64,000 nucleotides of DNA from Ornithinibacillus californiensis (lineage in GTDB: Bacteria > Bacillota > Bacilli > Bacillales > Amphibacillaceae). This document shows, in pieces, positions 6,353 through 15,240 of this stretch. The stretch lies in contig NZ_LDUE01000058.1 of assembly GCF_001038485.1 (NCBI RefSeq), forward strand, positions 62,001 to 126,000, given 5' to 3'. Numbering within the stretch: the first letter of the stretch is position 1; the number at the start of each line of letters is the position of its first letter. The translations under genes and the position numbers were made by a program. Below the pieces are notes generated by a model, which worked only from the letters and a program-made list of their open reading frames with translations, made no database searches and was not told where the DNA came from.

Positions 6353-8077
6353 CTATTCCTCATCCACTCCACGATAACGTTTATACGGCAGTGGATTCCA
6401 CGTACGATAATCCAGTTCTTCTTTTCGTAATGCTGCTGGAATGTCATCCAATATGCGTTTTGCTACATCTAGTTCACGCTCTGCCTCGGATTTATCTTGG
6501 TACATAAACTCATCGGATGCTTTGTCTAGTGCTTTATCCACCTTTTCTTCCAGATTCTCCACGACCATTTCTTGTTGGCGACGGATGGATTCGCGTGCTT
6601 CTGCTACCCAATCCGGTTGAACATTTCGTAGACCATCGGTTACATAACTGAACTCGCTGAATATATCTTTATAAACTCTATCGGCGTTTTCACGGACATC
6701 TGCAATTACTGTTTCTAAGTCCTCAATGGTTAGTTGTTCTGGTTCCAGAGCTTTCCTTCGTTCTGGTCCACCGAGACGAGTATTTTTTAGATAATATGGG
6801 AAAATACTCTTAATGGTTTTTCCTACTGGATTAATTGCTAAGCCATTTTCATCAATGCCTTTTGGCTGAACACCTTGCATCGCAATACGTGCTGACTCAG
6901 GGCGAACAATTTCTTTTGGCGGTAACACACCATAACGTAGTAGCTCACGAATTCCTGTTCCAGAAATGTTAATACGGTAACGAGCATCATGTGGGCAAGT
7001 TTGTTCTGTGGCTGGGTTATCACAGCGTGTGCAGTAGAAAACCTCATGGAATAAGCGCACATCAATGCCTAGTTCATCTGGGGTGAACTGATCAAAAATC
7101 GAGTGACTGGCATATTTGTCATAATAGTCCCCGATTCCAGCATGGTCACGGCCAATCAATGCATGGGTACATCCGTAGTTTTTCATGATTAATGCATGCA
7201 ACACCGCTTCACGAGGGCCGGCAAAGATATACGTAACCCGTAGTGGTGCTAGCATCGTTCGTTCTTTTGGATAATACTCCTCCAACACGGCACGGTAGGA
7301 AAGCATGCGGAACTCATGTCTCGTGTATTCACGCTTTGCCATCTCTACTAGTGGTTGAACGAATAGACCATCCATTTCTTCTAACGCATTGCGATGAATA
7401 TACTCATGGCCACGGTGTAACGGGTTCGCTCCCGTTATAAAACCGCCGACCGAATTAAACTTTTTATCTTCATAGAAAAGTTTCCACGTGTCTTTTGGTT
7501 CCATGCGGATGCTTTCAAATGGGCCCCAATGCACGCGGCGGACTAAAGTTATCGGACCCGCTAATGCCGTGTCACCCATACGACGATAAATCGCATCGAC
7601 ACCTGGGTGGTTCCGATCGGCTGTCCCGAAAACATGCTGCGCTCGGAATTCACGGTCGTAGTAGAAAATATCTTCTAGCTTTAGAATAGCAACGGGCTCT
7701 TTTGTTTCATCGGCAAGTGCGATTTCATCCCCAACCGCAAGACCTGCAATGATCTGCTTATTACGGTCACCAATTGGTGCAAAGCTTAAAGGTACCGGCC
7801 ATACGACGCCATTTGCTAAACGGCCCTCTGTTAGAACGGACTTATAATCCGCTTCATTCATGAACCCTTCATTTGGGGAAAGTACACCTGTCGCAATCAT
7901 CTCCAGTGTAATAACAGCTTCTAAGTCGACCATAATCATTGGAAGCTGCTTGGCTCGTTCCAATTCTTCTTCGCGCTCTTTTCCCCTAAGAACTCTATCC
8001 ACCAATTTTCCACCATGTGGTTGCTGCGGATAGCTAGCTAGTTTTTCTTCCGTTAAAATTACCGTATCTTGACTCAT
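6353..8077 (-). CDS. sat: sulfate adenylyltransferase (ATP sulfurylase), long divergent form
   Basis: Makes adenosine 5'-phosphosulfate from ATP and sulfate, the first step of sulfate activation. The 574 residues comprise an N-terminal PUA-like part, then the catalytic fold with NPLHRGH (about 218-224), GRDHAG (309-314) and a Cys cluster CTRCDNPATEQTCPH (349-363) that could bind metal. A C-terminal extension of roughly 170 residues, rich in Glu, Lys and Arg, follows. Common assimilatory Sat is near 380-390 residues. The QxRNP motif expected before the HxxH is replaced by ITGANP. No APS kinase or PAPS reductase gene lies nearby. GGAGGAG precedes the ATG. The activity is inferred from the fold and from the HxxH and GRDH motifs. 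Confidence 0.85.
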   Translation of the reverse strand: MSQDTVILTEEKLASYPQQPHGGKLVDRVLRGKEREEELERAKQLPMIMVDLEAVITLEMIATGVLSPNEGFMNEADYKSVLTEGRLANGVVWPVPLSFAPIGDRNKQIIAGLAVGDEIALADETKEPVAILKLEDIFYYDREFRAQHVFGTADRNHPGVDAIYRRMGDTALAGPITLVRRVHWGPFESIRMEPKDTWKLFYEDKKFNSVGGFITGANPLHRGHEYIHRNALEEMDGLFVQPLVEMAKREYTRHEFRMLSYRAVLEEYYPKERTMLAPLRVTYIFAGPREAVLHALIMKNYGCTHALIGRDHAGIGDYYDKYASHSIFDQFTPDELGIDVRLFHEVFYCTRCDNPATEQTCPHDARYRINISGTGIRELLRYGVLPPKEIVRPESARIAMQGVQPKGIDENGLAINPVGKTIKSIFPYYLKNTRLGGPERRKALEPEQLTIEDLETVIADVRENADRVYKDIFSEFSYVTDGLRNVQPDWVAEARESIRRQQEMVVENLEEKVDKALDKASDEFMYQDKSEAERELDVAKRILDDIPAALRKEELDYRTWNPLPYKRYRGVDEE

Positions 8078-8163
8078 GATCTCTCCTCCTCATTTTCCCT
8101 ATTACTTAATTATATTTATAAAAATTACCTATCATAACTTGAATTGGAAAAACAACGGGATTC

Positions 8164-8191
8164 GGGGACAGGTTTCCTGTCCCTTTGTCCC
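8164..8191. repeat. GGGACAGG-type palindromic repeat, possible terminator
   Basis: CGGGGACAGG, TTT, CCTGTCCC forms a hairpin just after the symporter stop codon. It belongs to the window's dispersed GGGACA/TGTCCC family (also at 16691, 17185, 19941, 22789, 32982 and 57477). Confidence 0.65.
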
Positions 8192-8192
8192 A

Positions 8193-9725
8193 TTAAGACT
8201 CGCGGTATCCGGTATTCGCTCGTACTTTAACTTCCGCATAACGCTTGAAGTCATATTCTTTTGAGAATACGGTTCCTAAATATCCACCTAGGAAACCTAA
8301 TGGCACGCTGACTAGTGCTGGGTTATCTAATGGGAAGATTGGATTCCCGACAAATAGTGCTGCTCCTTCAACAGGTGAGAATACACTTGGGCTCATTGAT
8401 ACTAGAACTAAAGCAGAACCAAGACCTGCCATGACAGCCCAGAGTGCACCCGATGTATTAAATCGTTTCCAGTAAACCGTGTAGAGAATTACCGGTAAGT
8501 TGGCACTAGCAGCAATACAAAATGCTAGTGATACTAAGAAGGCCACATTTAAGTATTGTGCACCTAAGGAAAGAACGATAGACAATACAGAAACTCCTAA
8601 TGCTGCATAACGTGCTGCTTTTACCTGTTCTTGTTCGGTGATTTTTCCTTTTTTAATTATTTGACCATAGATATCATGTGCGAATGCCGATGCCCCTGAA
8701 AGCACAAGCCCCGCTACTACCGCTAGAATGGTGGCAAATGCAACCGCTGAAATGAAGGCAAATAAGATGTTTCCACCTATCGCCTCAGCTAGAAGTGGTG
8801 CTGCCATATTCCCACCAGGATTTGCAGCTAGAATGCCACTTTCACCAACGTAGATTGCTGCACCAAAGCCTAGGAACAATGTTAAGATATAGAAAATACC
8901 AATTGTCCAGGTAGCTGTGATTACAGAACTTCTCGCCGTTTTAGCGTCTTTAACGGTGAAGAAACGCATGAGGATATGTGGTAATCCAGCTGTTCCTAGA
9001 ACCAATGCAAGCATTAGCGAAATGGTACCTAAAGGATCATCATACTTTATTCCAGGATTTAAATAATCTGCTCCATGGCTTGTTGCCGACTTAACCTCGG
9101 TAAACATCGCTCCAATATTAAAGTTAAACTTCATAAGGACAATGAACGAGATAATAACCATACCAGCCATGAGGAGAACAGCCTTCGTGATTTGTACCCA
9201 ACTCGTAGCAATCATGCCACCAAACAACACATAAACTGTCATCATGACTCCAACTATTAACACGGCAATCCAATAAGGAATATCAAATAGAAGTTGAATA
9301 AGTGCTCCTGCACCAACGAGTTGTGCAATCATGTAGAATAGAACGATCGTAATCGTACTAAGTGCAGCTGCCCCCCTTACTTTCTTCGCATTGAATCGCG
9401 AGTTAATCATATCTGCTAGTGTGTATTTTCCAAGGTTACGAAGTGGTTCTGCGACTAAAAGCAATACCACTAGGTAAGCAATTAAAAACCCAATACTATA
9501 GAAAAATCCATCAAAACCATTTAATGCAATTGCTCCTGCAATCCCAAGGAATGAGGCAGCAGATAAATAGTCACCAGCAATCGCCAGACCGTTTTGCCAA
9601 CCAGTCAATCCGCCTCCAGCCGTATAAAAATCACCCGCTGACTTGGTACGTTTTGCTGCGTAATACGTAATAACTAGGGTAAGAGCTACAATTGCTAAAA
9701 ATAGAATAACAACTATTGGATCCAT
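8193..9725 (-). CDS. sodium:solute symporter, ActP/MctP-like (monocarboxylate family)
   Basis: A 510-residue protein with about 13 membrane segments of the SSS family. Family landmarks are FYTAGGGLTGWQNGLAIAGD near residue 33, FGGMIATSWVQ near 168 and GTAGLPHILMRFFTV near 245. The pairing with a DUF485 gene, whose stop codon overlaps this ATG by one base, is typical of acetate or pyruvate-type permeases. It is paralogous to the protein at 12743-14287. Likely substrate: a short-chain carboxylate such as acetate or pyruvate, imported with Na+. Confidence 0.88.
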   Translation of the reverse strand: MDPIVVILFLAIVALTLVITYYAAKRTKSAGDFYTAGGGLTGWQNGLAIAGDYLSAASFLGIAGAIALNGFDGFFYSIGFLIAYLVVLLLVAEPLRNLGKYTLADMINSRFNAKKVRGAAALSTITIVLFYMIAQLVGAGALIQLLFDIPYWIAVLIVGVMMTVYVLFGGMIATSWVQITKAVLLMAGMVIISFIVLMKFNFNIGAMFTEVKSATSHGADYLNPGIKYDDPLGTISLMLALVLGTAGLPHILMRFFTVKDAKTARSSVITATWTIGIFYILTLFLGFGAAIYVGESGILAANPGGNMAAPLLAEAIGGNILFAFISAVAFATILAVVAGLVLSGASAFAHDIYGQIIKKGKITEQEQVKAARYAALGVSVLSIVLSLGAQYLNVAFLVSLAFCIAASANLPVILYTVYWKRFNTSGALWAVMAGLGSALVLVSMSPSVFSPVEGAALFVGNPIFPLDNPALVSVPLGFLGGYLGTVFSKEYDFKRYAEVKVRANTGYRES

Positions 9726-10072
9726 TAGGATTTTCCTCCTTTTTCAAGCTGATTCTCCACAATATCTGCAGCCTCTTTATCAAAGGAGTTAGCCTTCTTC
9801 ACATAGATCGAACAAATCACCCAGGTCATCACAAACTGCGCAACAGCAAATATCCATGCCCAAGTTATATCACCAATCACCGGTACATTTAAGAATGTTC
9901 CATAGGAAGTTGAGATTGGCAACAAGAAGTAAAATACTAAGAAGAAAATTGTCATTGGTACAATAAACTTTCGCTTATTCTCCATCAATTGTTTAAACTG
10001 TGAACTCTCTACAACTTTCTCGTAATTTACATTGGATTCCTTCTGTTCATCCACAAGCTTTGGTTGAGCCAT
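9725..10072 (-). CDS. DUF485 domain membrane protein
   Basis: A 115-residue protein with two membrane segments (about 38-58 and 71-92) and the DUF485 pattern FxVPMTIFFLVFYFLLP plus GDITWAWIFAVAQF. DUF485 proteins accompany ActP-type symporters and may be accessory subunits. The stop TAA shares its A with the ATG of the symporter. A cre-like box lies 39 bp upstream of the start. Confidence 0.87.
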   Translation of the reverse strand: MAQPKLVDEQKESNVNYEKVVESSQFKQLMENKRKFIVPMTIFFLVFYFLLPISTSYGTFLNVPVIGDITWAWIFAVAQFVMTWVICSIYVKKANSFDKEAADIVENQLEKGGKS

Positions 10073-10110
10073 AAACCATCCACCCCTTTTATAATTTTTC
10101 TAACCATTTT

Positions 10111-10124
10111 TGTAAGCGCTTACT
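10111..10124. promoter_or_regulatory. cre box (CcpA) before the DUF485/symporter module
   Basis: TGTAAGCGCTTACT is a near-perfect match to the cre consensus TGWAANCGNTNWCA. A TATAAT lies at 10134-10129 on the minus strand, so the box would sit at about the start of transcription, where bound CcpA blocks initiation. No good -35 box is seen 17-18 bp upstream of that TATAAT, which suggests an activated promoter. Confidence 0.8.
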
Positions 10125-10187
10125 AAATATTATAATTATTTTGGACATTCATCATGTTGATTAAGCGCAAACGGTTGGATATTGTGT

Positions 10188-10218
10188 GTGAATGGTTTTG
10201 ATAGGGTGGTGAATGGTT
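10188..10218 (-). promoter_or_regulatory. paired direct repeat, candidate LytTR response-regulator site
   Basis: The minus strand carries AACCATTCAC twice (10218-10209 and 10197-10188), exactly 21 bp apart with an 11-bp spacer. LytTR-type regulators bind two direct repeats with this kind of spacing; the E. coli YpdB site, two GGCATTTCAT separated by 11 bp, is the closest precedent known to me. It lies between the lytT-like gene and the module it would control, about 54 bp upstream of the TATAAT. Confidence 0.6.
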
Positions 10219-10239
10219 AGATAACAAATTGATTAAACT

Positions 10240-10980
10240 CTATACTTGAAACGTCTTCAAAATCGTCTTACTGGCTGACCTACTAACCGGTATGACTGTT
10301 TTATGTTTATCCTTCATCGTCAAGTTACTAGTTCCATTAAACCAAGGGGTGATCTCTAGGACATGATTTAAATTAACGAGATAACTTCGATGTGCTCGAA
10401 AAAACATCTGTCCAGAAAGTTTGTCTTCTAATTCCTGTAGTGTCATCCGGCTCATTATAACCTTGTCTTCGGTGTGGATTTCCAGCAAACGATTATTTGG
10501 TACAGCATAAAATATGGAGTTAGGCGATAATACCACTATCCGCTCTCCATCATCGACTAGTAGCTTAGATGTAGTTGCAGGCTTCTTTTCTTGCGTATTT
10601 TCCTTACTAACAACAATCTTACGAATACGCATCATCGCCTTCTTAAATCGCACTTCATCATAAGGCTTCAATAGGTAATCTACCGCATCAATTTCAAATG
10701 CATCTAATGCATATTCATCATAAGCCGTTGTAAAAATGAACAACGGTCTGTTGTCATCATCTTGTTCAGAAATATACTTTGCCACCTCCACCCCTGTAAA
10801 CCCGGGCATCTCTACATCTAGAAAAATGACATCTGGCTTATGCTCTGAGTATAGCTGAATTAATTGCTCCCCCGTCTCGGCATGTGGTGTCAGTATGATA
10901 TCTTTTTCATCCTTCAATAAATACAGCAATTCCTTTCTTGCCATTAATTCATCCTCTGCAATCATCGCGCGAATATTCAT
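10240..10980 (-). CDS. lytT: LytTR-family response regulator
   Basis: A 246-residue protein. The receiver domain (1-120) has acidic residues near the N-terminus (IAEDE), phosphoacceptor Asp55 in DVIFLDVEMPG, the Thr in FIFTTAYDEYA and the Lys in DYLLKPYDE. A linker leads to a LytTR DNA-binding domain (about 142-246, with VPNNRLLEIH and FFRAHRSYLVNL). Its start overlaps the kinase stop by 4 bp (ATGA). Closest in design to LytT/YpdB. Probable targets are the flanking carboxylate transporter genes. The symbol is by family, not proven orthology. Confidence 0.88.
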   Translation of the reverse strand: MNIRAMIAEDELMARKELLYLLKDEKDIILTPHAETGEQLIQLYSEHKPDVIFLDVEMPGFTGVEVAKYISEQDDDNRPLFIFTTAYDEYALDAFEIDAVDYLLKPYDEVRFKKAMMRIRKIVVSKENTQEKKPATTSKLLVDDGERIVVLSPNSIFYAVPNNRLLEIHTEDKVIMSRMTLQELEDKLSGQMFFRAHRSYLVNLNHVLEITPWFNGTSNLTMKDKHKTVIPVSRSASKTILKTFQV

Positions 10981-12746
10981 CCACTCACCTGCCCTTCTTC
11001 TAATTGATTTGCAATCGGAATTGAAAATCTCACTTCACTACCACCACTAGATAAATTACGTATATGTAATCTTGCAGACTCACCAATTAAATGAACGAGA
11101 CGCTGATTTACATTATAAATTCCTGTGCCACCATTTTGGTTATCTACTAATGGTGTATGACTTACAAGAGGCAATATATGCTTGGGAAATCCACTGCCAT
11201 TATCCCGAACTGTAACAGAAAGCTCTCCATCCGCCTTTACCATTTTTATCTCAACCTTTGCCTGATCGGTCACATTCTTTAGGCCATGCTGTACCGCATT
11301 TTCGACTAATGGCTGTATCGTGGACGGTGGAATAAAAATACCTGACACATCATCTGGCATCATAAAATCAATTTGCAACCGTCCTCGGAATCGTTCTTGA
11401 ATAATCGAAGTATACGCCTGGACATGTTCACACTCTTTTTCCAACTCTACTAAGGATTTCGATACAAGCCGTAGATTAAATCGCATATAATTTGCTAGTT
11501 GCAGCGTAATATGGCGCGCGGTAGTTGGATCTTCCCGAAATAAGGATGCAATTAATTGAAGTGTGTTAAATAAAAAATGAGGGTTAATTTGTGCTTGTAG
11601 ATTTCGTAATTCTGCATCCCGAATATGGGCTTTCAGTTTTTCGGTCGTGAGTACAGTTAGCTGATTGGAGATAAACTGGCCTAACCCTTCTGCAAGCATT
11701 AATTCTACCGGTGTAATATGCTGTGACTTTCGAAAGTAGAAAGTAATGAGGTTGGTCACTTCCTCTGCTTCTGTTATCGGTATAATAATAGCCGCCTCTA
11801 GCGGACACTTCTCCTCCTCACAGGAAATATCCGTTTTCAAGTAAGTTACTTGCATTTTCTTTGTTTCTATCGCTTTAAAGGCAAGTGGCGTTTTGATTGA
11901 CTCTCCAATCAGATGATGTTTATCCCCCAAGCCTTTGTGAGCCAACACCTCCTGCTTATTCGTAACCGATACAGCCGCAAGCTCTAAGCGTTCATACAAT
12001 AGGTTTGCTAAGCCATTGGCAACATCTTTATTCGAATCCTTCTTCAAGAAAGGTAGTGCTTCCTCCGCAATGGTTAGTGCCTGCTTCGTCGCAATCGCAG
12101 CTTCATTTTCCTGCTCCTTCATTACGACTCGAATCATCGTTGTAAAAATCGCAATGGCAATACTGTTCGATAATACGAGTGGCAATCCAATTCGGTCTAC
12201 AATATCCACCATGTTGTCACCAGTAGTATAAATGATTAGAAGGAGTTGCATTTGTAAAACTGGTGGAAATACACCAATAAACAACGCCTTCAAGGGGGAG
12301 ATAACCCGCTCATTGGAGAAGAATCTTGCGGTCATTCCGGCTAGCAATCCTGTTAGCGGATTGACCATGCCATTTGCTAACCATCCAACCCCACCTAAAA
12401 ACATCAAATGAATTCCAGCTATTAGTCCTGCCCCTAGCCCCACAATCGGCCCACCAAGTAAACCAGCAATCACAATCGCCACAAGACTCAAACTAACAAT
12501 CAATTGCCCATCAGCCACAGGAAAAATGACAAAAGCGTGGATAATCTCCCCTTGCTCCGAAATCATAATCCCAGTTACCGTACTAGCAATGCCGAAGATT
12601 CCAAACACAAGCGCATGCACGAGTGACATTTTCAAACTAAACTCACGATACAGTAATGATTTAAATCCAGGAGTTCGAGTTAACACAAACGCGATGACTA
12701 GTAACAGGCCCAACCGCTCAAATAAAATAATTGTTAAATCCTTCAT
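10977..12746 (-). CDS. lytS: LytS-type sensor histidine kinase (5TM-LYT, GAF, His kinase)
   Basis: A 589-residue membrane sensor. The first 200 residues form the 5TM-5TMR_LYT receptor domain, with Gly/Pro-rich segments such as GGPIVGLGAGLIAG and NPLTGLLAGM. A GAF-like region follows (about 215-360). The dimerisation box NLQAQINPHFLFNTLQ (His near 391) and an ATPase domain with VENAVQHGLKN and RDNGSGFP complete it. It sits in a four-gene chain (DUF485, symporter, kinase, regulator) with 4-bp ATGA overlaps at every junction. It probably senses an external carboxylate; the ligand is unknown. Confidence 0.9.
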   Translation of the reverse strand: MKDLTIILFERLGLLLVIAFVLTRTPGFKSLLYREFSLKMSLVHALVFGIFGIASTVTGIMISEQGEIIHAFVIFPVADGQLIVSLSLVAIVIAGLLGGPIVGLGAGLIAGIHLMFLGGVGWLANGMVNPLTGLLAGMTARFFSNERVISPLKALFIGVFPPVLQMQLLLIIYTTGDNMVDIVDRIGLPLVLSNSIAIAIFTTMIRVVMKEQENEAAIATKQALTIAEEALPFLKKDSNKDVANGLANLLYERLELAAVSVTNKQEVLAHKGLGDKHHLIGESIKTPLAFKAIETKKMQVTYLKTDISCEEEKCPLEAAIIIPITEAEEVTNLITFYFRKSQHITPVELMLAEGLGQFISNQLTVLTTEKLKAHIRDAELRNLQAQINPHFLFNTLQLIASLFREDPTTARHITLQLANYMRFNLRLVSKSLVELEKECEHVQAYTSIIQERFRGRLQIDFMMPDDVSGIFIPPSTIQPLVENAVQHGLKNVTDQAKVEIKMVKADGELSVTVRDNGSGFPKHILPLVSHTPLVDNQNGGTGIYNVNQRLVHLIGESARLHIRNLSSGGSEVRFSIPIANQLEEGQVSG

Positions 12747-14287
12747 GAGCTCTCTCTCCTTGAAGTAATTCCTGTTTGTGATTGGATATAGAACTGCCTA
12801 AATTCTTCAGTCGATTGTTTCCTCTTAGTGGAAAAGATGGTTCCTAGGTAAGCGCCAAGAAATCCGATTGGAATGGCAATAATGCCTGGATTGTATAGGC
12901 TGATAACTGAATCACGTACAATCCAGCCTCCATCGACATTCATGATGTGTGGACCAAGTATCACCAATAACAACGATGCTAAAAGTCCACTAACCATCCC
13001 AGTAATTGCACCGATTTGGGTAAATCGTTTCCAATAAATCGTTAAAATTAATACAGGAAAATTACTCGCTGCTGCTACAACAAACGTCAATGAGACGAGA
13101 AACGTCACGTTAATTGCCTCTAGTTGTAGGGCAAATAAGGTGGATATCAAGCCAATTCCCAGAGCAGTCCAACGCGCTGCCTTTAGCTGTTCTTTCTCCG
13201 TTGATTTTCCTTTTTTTAAAATGTGATGGAATATATCATGTGAAAAGGCCGTCGTAGCTGAAATTACTAGCCCGGCTACAACTGCAACAATCGTCGTAAA
13301 CGCGATGGCGGAAACAAACGCTAATAAGAAGTCTCCCCCTACCGCTCTCGCTAGAAGAGGTGCGGCTAGATTTCCTGTAGGATCTACAGCAATCAACGTT
13401 TCATAACCAAGTAGTGCAACGGTTCCTAGGCCAAGCACAAGCGTCATTAAATAAAAGATGCCAATAATCCATGTCGAGCTAATTAATGAACGGCGGACCT
13501 CTAATGTATTTCGTACGGTGAATAAACGAATTAATATATGCGGTAAACCTGCTGTTCCTAGTACTAAAGCAAGCTGAAGGGAAAAAAATTCAATTGGATT
13601 ATCAAACTGATGACCTGGCAGGAAAAAGTCTTCCCCCAAAGGTGTTCCTTCCTTCACACGGTCAACCAGGGAAGAAATATCCCACTGGAAATTCGAAAAA
13701 ACGATTAATGATAACAGAAAAGTTCCAGACATCAGCACGACGGTTTTTACAATCTGCACCCAAGACGTTGCCACCATACCACCGAAAACAACATAAATGG
13801 TCATCAATCCACCGATAATTAATACCGAAATCGAATAATCAATATCTAATAATAATCGCAACAGAAAACCTGATGCGACAAGTTGTGGAATCATATAAAG
13901 GATAGAAATTATAAATGCACCAATCGCCATAATCAATCGCATTTGATTACTAGGAAACCGTGAGCAAATCACGTCACCTAGTGAATATTTCCCAAGACGA
14001 TGGACTGGTTCTGCAACTAAAAACAACACGACAATATACGAAACGAGAAATCCAATGGAATATAAAAACCCATCAAACCCACTAATGGCAATCATACCAA
14101 CGATGCCAAGGAAGGATGCGGCACTAATAAAGTCGCCAGCAATCGCCATCCCATTTTGAAATCCAGTCAAACTACCAGCTGCGGTGTAGAATCGATTCGC
14201 CGTATTACTCCGCTTTGCCGCCCAATAGGTGATGATTAACGTACAAACAATAATACAGATAAAAAACAAGAAGTATGTAAGATTCAC
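12743..14287 (-). CDS. sodium:solute symporter, ActP/MctP-like (second copy)
   Basis: A 514-residue SSS-family transporter with the same landmarks as the copy at 8193-9725 (FYTAAGSLTGFQNGMAIAGD, FGGMVATSWVQ, GTAGLPHILIRLFTV). The two look like diverged paralogues. It is coupled to the DUF485 gene upstream and to the kinase downstream by ATGA overlaps, so transporter and sensor are made together. It could be the transport partner of the sensor, or a transceptor; this is inference. Confidence 0.88.
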   Translation of the reverse strand: MNLTYFLFFICIIVCTLIITYWAAKRSNTANRFYTAAGSLTGFQNGMAIAGDFISAASFLGIVGMIAISGFDGFLYSIGFLVSYIVVLFLVAEPVHRLGKYSLGDVICSRFPSNQMRLIMAIGAFIISILYMIPQLVASGFLLRLLLDIDYSISVLIIGGLMTIYVVFGGMVATSWVQIVKTVVLMSGTFLLSLIVFSNFQWDISSLVDRVKEGTPLGEDFFLPGHQFDNPIEFFSLQLALVLGTAGLPHILIRLFTVRNTLEVRRSLISSTWIIGIFYLMTLVLGLGTVALLGYETLIAVDPTGNLAAPLLARAVGGDFLLAFVSAIAFTTIVAVVAGLVISATTAFSHDIFHHILKKGKSTEKEQLKAARWTALGIGLISTLFALQLEAINVTFLVSLTFVVAAASNFPVLILTIYWKRFTQIGAITGMVSGLLASLLLVILGPHIMNVDGGWIVRDSVISLYNPGIIAIPIGFLGAYLGTIFSTKRKQSTEEFRQFYIQSQTGITSRRESS

Positions 14288-14559
14288 GACAACTCCTCCC
14301 GCTTGATTTCCTCAATCTTCCGGTCAAATTGTTTTGCCTTCAAATGGTAGACCCACGCCATCAATAACGTCATCGGAATTTGCAGGAAACCATATAGCCA
14401 GGCCCATGTTAATCCTGGAATAATGCTTGTCTGATTCATAACATCAGGGAAGAATAGAAGTGATAGAGGCAGCATGAAGTAAAAAATAAACACGAGAACT
14501 AAAGCAGGAGCAACCACCCTTTTTTTCTCACGGATTAAATCCATAATGCGTTCTTCCAT
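14284..14559 (-). CDS. DUF485 domain membrane protein (second copy)
   Basis: About 91 residues with two membrane segments and the DUF485 pattern (RVVAPALVLVFIFYFMLPLSL, then IIPGLTWAWLYGFLQIP). An ATG at 14559 is preferred because GGGGG lies 6-7 bp before it. Longer frames would add an unlikely N-terminus. First gene of the four-gene chain with symporter, kinase and regulator. The roughly 200 bp upstream show no clear promoter or cre box. Confidence 0.82.
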   Translation of the reverse strand: MEERIMDLIREKKRVVAPALVLVFIFYFMLPLSLLFFPDVMNQTSIIPGLTWAWLYGFLQIPMTLLMAWVYHLKAKQFDRKIEEIKREELS

Positions 14560-14755
14560 TCCCATCCCCCTATAGAAAAAATCTGTAAATTTGTATAATT
14601 CCAAAATAACCAAATTAAGTAGGGTTGTAAAGGTATTTGATTACTTTAGGTATTTGGTCTGATGGGAAGATGTTGCTTGAAGTAGGCTTTTGTTTTGAGG
14701 CGACAAAGGGGGTTAGGGCTTGCTAGAAGTTGCTGATGGGTAACTACAATAGACT

Positions 14756-15139
14756 TTACCTCTCAACCAAATATTTCAGCCAATCCCCACTCGCTATTCG
14801 AGTCTTTAGCAAATTCTCACGAGCAGCAACATACACAAAAGCTTTAATTCTACCATTCTCGGTAATAATCTCTTGATCCACCCGGTCATACAAATTATTT
14901 TCCCTCCCTTCTGTGTAGCCTTCTAAGTAATCTAATTCGATTAATTCTTGATTAGAGACCTCATAAACCTCACCATACACAATTGAACTTGTTGACTGCT
15001 TGATTGCCGGATATCCGTTGCCTGTATCGTACAACCCACCCTGTGTCCAACATGACTCACTTATGCAAGTTGCATTATTTAATAGATGAGCATTTCTTTC
15101 ACCTTTTCTTAAAGTGCCATATACAAAGACTCTAATCAT
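14756..15139 (-). CDS. gamma-glutamylcyclotransferase-like (GGCT/AIG2 fold) protein
   Basis: A 127-residue protein starting MIRVFVYGTLRKGERN, the YGTLRxG substrate-loop motif of this fold. GGLYDTGNGYPA and a catalytic-type Glu region (VYEVSNQELIELDYLEGY) follow. Family members cleave gamma-glutamyl amines or act on related small amides. The ATG at 15139 is preferred over 15145 because GGGG is 8 bp rather than 2 bp upstream. It appears monocistronic. Confidence 0.83.
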   Translation of the reverse strand: MIRVFVYGTLRKGERNAHLLNNATCISESCWTQGGLYDTGNGYPAIKQSTSSIVYGEVYEVSNQELIELDYLEGYTEGRENNLYDRVDQEIITENGRIKAFVYVAARENLLKTRIASGDWLKYLVER

Positions 15140-15184
15140 AGACATTTCCCCGTTCTATTTCTTAATTTTCTATTATCATAGCAT

Positions 15185-15226
15185 CAAAAAAAGCCAGCAC
15201 AAATAGTTATTTTGTGATGACTTTTA
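15185..15226 (-). terminator. terminator of the VOC gene
   Basis: In the minus-strand RNA AGTCATCACAAA pairs with TTTGTGCTGGCT (one mismatch, one G-U) and is followed by seven U. It sits 15 bp after the stop codon at 15241. Confidence 0.8.
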
Positions 15227-15240
15227 TTTCGAAGTATAGA

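Noticed and set aside
6039-6447. Overlapping reading frames over the second 21-bp array
   Set aside because: Frames in several phases cover the array and the sat terminator, none with a ribosome site or protein-like composition outside the repeats.
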